Shown one piece after another: positions 59,712 through 64,000 of a DNA stretch of 64,000 nt. The stretch covers positions 62,001 to 126,000 of the forward strand of contig JAODUP010000422.1 in assembly GCA_025642065.1 (NCBI GenBank). The letters are read 5' to 3'. The notes beneath the pieces were generated by a model. The model was not told where the DNA came from. It saw only the letters and a list, made by a program, of their open reading frames with translations, and made no database searches. A program made the position numbers and the translations under genes. Each line of letters opens with the position of its first letter. Position 1 is the stretch's first letter. The DNA comes from Paralvinella palmiformis. Its lineage: Eukaryota; Annelida; Polychaeta; Terebellida; Alvinellidae.

Positions 59712-60735
59712 TGAATTCAATTAAATTGTTGTTGGAATTCACAGAGATTTGACATTGTCACAGGCTTATCGGATTGGAACGGACATGGAGTCAATTCAAT
59801 TCTGGAATTGGAGGTTGTTTCTATTCCAGAATGTGAATTTTTTTAATTTGGAATTGATAATGTCCACAAAGATAATTTAATGTTTCCTGTACTAAAATAA
59901 TAAGCAATAACATTATTCGTAGCTACCAATTTACTCCAAATAGTGTTTTTTTCTTTTTGCATTTTTTCCATTTTCAAATATCTATTCCTTAATTGGCTAG
60001 ACATGGGTCAAGTCATGTCTTTTAGATATCCAGTCAAATCCCCAAATCCTGTTTTAGAAACCAGTAGGTTAATTATTCATTTTAATTTTTTGACAAACTT
60101 GAGATACGAGCCATCATCAGCCTAGCGAGCACACGACACGATTCCCACGCTGAAATTAAATGGATGTAGGATTCTCACGTTGTTCCACATGATTTCAGCA
60201 CTTTTTAACGTAGGCCGCTCCCATAAGGAATCCACGCCATAACGTTTAATAAGCAATAAACGCTGGAAAATCTCGATATCAGTAACTTGGAAGATTATGA
60301 TAATATCAAAATTCGACAGGTGTGTTGAGATCGCCCATAAACTGAATTGTGTATCATAGTTTCAATGAAAATGTTATTTAGTACGTGTATAATTTTACAT
60401 TCTTGTTTCATTTCCATGATTGATGTCAACAGTAATTAATGTTGTCCTATTGTCACTTTATCAATTTTCCATAATTTACGTATGACGTGTGTAATATTTA
60501 TAGTTAACAATTACTATTATGAGCCAAATTAAGTTTTTGAAAATATACACAAAAATTCAAATACAACACGGTCTAATAAATTGTTAACTGTAATTGGGTA
60601 ATCTTTGTATAAATTTCATCTGTTTAAAACGAATTTCAGCTTCGTAAAATAATGTCATATCGTTAATAAAAGCAGTAGTGTGCTACTAGATAATGCATGG
60701 GTCAGAGTCAGATAGTTTGACATATCTTAAGTAAT

Positions 60736-60778
<43 letters not shown>

Positions 60779-62026
60779 TTGTCATGATCCGCTTCTATAA
60801 ACACCAACACGTCAGAATACAATGTCATGGAATACTTTTCATTACAATCAAATATACCACTATATATCGCTGGTACTGAACAGTATAACTTTATATATCA
60901 ATTATAAATATATAAGGAATTAATAATCTGGTAGACCCAAGACTATCAACGATCTTCTGATTACAACATTTTAATATATATTATGAAATATCATTCGCTA
61001 TCTGCAATAGTCCAGTAATGGTTATGTTTTCGGATACATCCAGTTTACCGGTAACTAGCCAATAACATTTTGTACTGCGGCACAATACCAACCCAAAATA
61101 CACCAATGATAATGGACCGGAATAGCCATGCATATCATGACCCCAAGACCTTAGCATTTATTCAGTATACAATTATTAATCAATATTTGGTACCGTTTTA
61201 GTGCTGGTTCAGTAACTAACACTGAGCTAGTATTATCCCATAAATTACAATGAAGTGGTATATTTGATTATTGAAAACAAAAGTTATATTATAAAGCATG
61301 AATTTTAACATTACAAATAAATAACAATACAATTAGGACAGACCTTAAACTAAAAACAGTTAATTATTCACATGGAATAAACAACATCCCCTAAACATTA
61401 TCAATAACACTACATTCCTGTATAACATGAACTATTAATATAACTATAAATGTGAAAGTTAGACCAGAACTAAAAACAATTTAATTGTATAAATATTACT
61501 CCCATAACAGATTCACGTTTGTTTAAAACATCAGCGACTTCTTATCATTGGGCTTAATAATAATATAACTAGACCGTAATATGCAGACAGTTATCGTGAT
61601 GTTTACTTGAAAATTATCGTACTTTAATAATTTATCATTCCTACATTACTGAAGTTTGTACTCAATTAATTATACGTAATAGATATACTATTGCACTTTT
61701 TAATGTTGTTACACTAAATAATATTATAATTTAGTAGACTAATTAAATTTTATATTCTATGACAATAATACACCCAATATAGTCAAAACATCAGCTAGTC
61801 ATTATCTTAATCTTTGTCTTATAGAAATCCAAGTTACACACACTCACACGTGTATGTATTTGAAGTCTGGAAATAAACATATAAATAACCAAATTATAAT
61901 AATTATTATCAACACCGTCCAAATATAGTCTACTGTTTAACCATATTATAGGTTTATTTATATATATAGATTTATGAAGGTATAGGTTTTAAAGGATGTT
62001 TAAGTGGTGATGTTCTAAGCCAGTGC

Positions 62027-62060
<34 letters not shown>

Positions 62061-62639
62061 GAAAACACACTGCCCTTCCAGATATCAGGCGTATTTCGAT
62101 CAATGTTCCTTATATCGTTGTTATAATATGTTTTACTGTATCAGCTTTGTTATGTATAATATACGTAGCAACTTTAATCTTATTCGTGTGAAATTAATGC
62201 CCTTCTGTTAATTAATAAAATGCTGTTTGATGACTGTATAATTCTGGAGGCGTTTGTTACTGCAGAAAACATATCCTTGGGTATTTTCCCTATATTTGAG
62301 AGAACTCTGGCGACTAGTTTAAAACCTGTTTCATACAATACCTACCACCTAGCGGTTAAACTCCCTATACACGCATATAACAAACATACGGATATAACGA
62401 ATTATATCTACTCACCAAATTGTTGAACACATCAAATTTTTAAACAAATAAACTCAAGTTTACTACATATGTTATAAGGTCAGAAAAATATATTCTTAAG
62501 AGTAATCAATTAAAACCATATATTTCTCTGTTTAATTCTTTCCTGGAATACAGAACTCTGACCAAGAGTTATTCTATTTTCGTATTTGTTTTGAGACATT
62601 AATTAATGAAAAATAATTCTACCTTTATTCTCATACGGC
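59712..62639. other. Gene-free AT-rich stretch
   Basis: No coding signal. Contains a GGAATTGGA-rich patch (59770-59865), (TA)n at 60739-60776 and (TA)n at 62030-62060. Short ORFs here have no recognisable motif. Confidence 0.5.
60739..60776. repeat. (TA)n microsatellite
   Basis: About 19 units in the distal gene-free region. Confidence 0.95.
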
Positions 62640-64000
62640 GAGCATCTGGTTGTACAGTTCGTTATTAATATGGACAAGCCTGATTGCATACGAAGTAAGA
62701 TCACATACAAAAAATATCGTGATATAAATATTAATGAATTTATTGAGGATCTAAAGTCGTCTTAATATCTGAGTAAATGTGAGGGATCAGTTCATGAATT
62801 GGTAGAATCCTATAACAAAGGTGTACAAAGTATCATTAATCACTGTTAAAAATGATCATATTGAGACCGGAAACTCCTTGGTACTTCATATGCTTAGATC
62901 TGCTAAGAACATTCGGCCCCGAACTTTCTTAATGGTGAACTTTGAAATATACAGGGATCTTTGTAGAAAAATCAATGCATTACCATACGATGATAAGAAG
63001 TGTTCCTGTTCCACAAAGATAGAAGACCAAAATAAACTCTTCAAATTAACTAGAAACTTGATGGGAAGTAACTGAAATGTAAATATTCCACATTTTACCT
63101 CTGCTGAACTACTGCCGTACAAGTTCAGCAATTTCTTCAAGGGGAAAACAACAATCATCAGGAATAATATCATTTCTGATTCCCCAAATAATGCCTACAA
63201 TATCTCCGCAGATGCAGATAGTAGTATGCTTAATTACTGCAACTCCCTTCTCATATAAGGATATTTTAAAACTTCAGTGTGTTCAGAACTGCTTAGCTAC
63301 GCACACGTGTTTTTTCAGTTGCTCTCCCTACTATTTGAAACTCACGCCCTGAACATGTTATGTCATTAAATAGCATAATTTCTACCCGTCACCATTTGAT
63401 AAATTACCTTTTCAGACTTGCTTATCCCTCCTAAGTTTCCAGTGCATCCGATCATTTGCTGATGAATTTTTCATCATTCCCTGACTATAAGATTGCCCAA
63501 CCCCCGTACTAGGTGCGTCACTGAGATCGATTCGTTTCGATGATATCGGTTCTATAGAAGTTTGTTATTATTATGTAAGTCATGCTATTATCAAATAAAA
63601 AATATAAGACTTTATTACCAGGTACATAAAAGATGAGACGTGCACAACTTTAGTCCAAGTCCTTATTATTTCTTGACTGGACTATGGCAATGCATTGTTA
63701 TATAATACCCCCCCCCCCCCATTCTCTGACGATGATGATGATTGATGCTTTACAGCCACTTTTGTGCGCATGGCAAAACAAAGATAAAACACCCTTCAGA
63801 TATTCCCACGCCGAATTCAGGTGGTAGTGATCTGCTGTCCAACGTGTTACCAACTAGACCACGGAGGCGTTCTGACAAACCGCCTACAGCGAGTGCAAAA
63901 CTGTGTTGCACGTCTGGTGACGCCCACTCGCAAAAGTGAACCTATAACTGCAGTTTTGTTCCAGCTACACTGACTTCCTGTACGCTTCAGATCACTCTAC
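62640..64000 (+). pseudogene. CR1/L2-like LINE fragment, interrupted by a SINE, running off the window
   Basis: Frames give YKKYRDININEFIEDLKSS and ELVESYNKG (about 62705-62820), then YRDLCRKINALPYDDKK, NKLFKLTRNLMGS and KFSNFFKGKTTIIRNNI (62950-63170), the linker between endonuclease and RT. After a deleted RT core, VQVLIIS then LDYGNALLYN (about 63655-63705) leads into the SINE, and LTNRLQRVQNCVARLVTPT (63872-63930) resumes after it. RT catalytic motifs are absent. Confidence 0.75.
63731..63870 (-). mobile_element. tRNA-derived SINE, copy H, nested in a LINE
   Basis: Begins GATGATGATGATTGATGC and lacks the central body (an internal deletion after GTGCGCATGGC). TCTGAC repeats at both edges (63725-63730 and 63871-63876). 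Removing it rejoins a LINE reading frame. Confidence 0.85.

Overview
The window comes from an animal nuclear genome. It has many phase-consistent GT–AG introns, strong A+T bias, abundant (TA)n/(GT)n microsatellites and many decayed transposable elements. The cadherin is the non-chordate type III form, with EGF and laminin-G modules next to the membrane. That gene, together with a Mag-type Ty3/gypsy element and a tRNA-derived SINE, points to a lophotrochozoan, most likely a mollusc. I cannot name the species.

Layout. (1) 1–19.1 kb, + strand: the 3' part of a neural-cadherin-like gene. Eighteen exons (137–15984) encode about 1,299 residues: the last cadherin repeats, the non-chordate membrane-proximal domain, three EGF and two LamG modules, a membrane helix and a complete catenin-binding tail. 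(2) 19.1–30.4 kb: gene-free and repeat-rich. It holds a decayed pogo/Tigger-like transposase (about 21.68–27.23 kb) split by a 4.48-kb Mag-like LTR retrotransposon (22464–26940) with very short LTRs, a tyrosine-recombinase fragment near 28.2–28.5 kb, and 41-bp and 78-bp minisatellites. (3) 30.4–56.1 kb, − strand: a complete Acinus (ACIN1) gene in 20 coding exons, with an N-terminal SAP domain, a huge 10-residue-repeat charged helix, an RRM and an RNPS1/SAP18-binding motif. (4) 56.1–64 kb: the Acinus 5' region, then three fragments of CR1/L2-like LINEs and more SINE copies.

The two host genes are unrelated in function: cadherin acts in cell adhesion at the membrane, Acinus in the nuclear splicing/exon-junction machinery. 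They lie tail to tail.

Points most worth a second look: a cluster of frame-compensating indels inside the Acinus repeat exon; a SINE family of at least seven copies, four with long target-site duplications, one of them nested in a LINE; a hAT-like element with an exact 8-bp target-site duplication; a Tigger-like MITE; the gypsy-in-pogo nest; and a perfect 24-bp hairpin just before the last cadherin exon. I found no CRISPR array, rRNA, functional tRNA gene or bacterial-type operon. All family calls were made by eye from motifs, without database searches.
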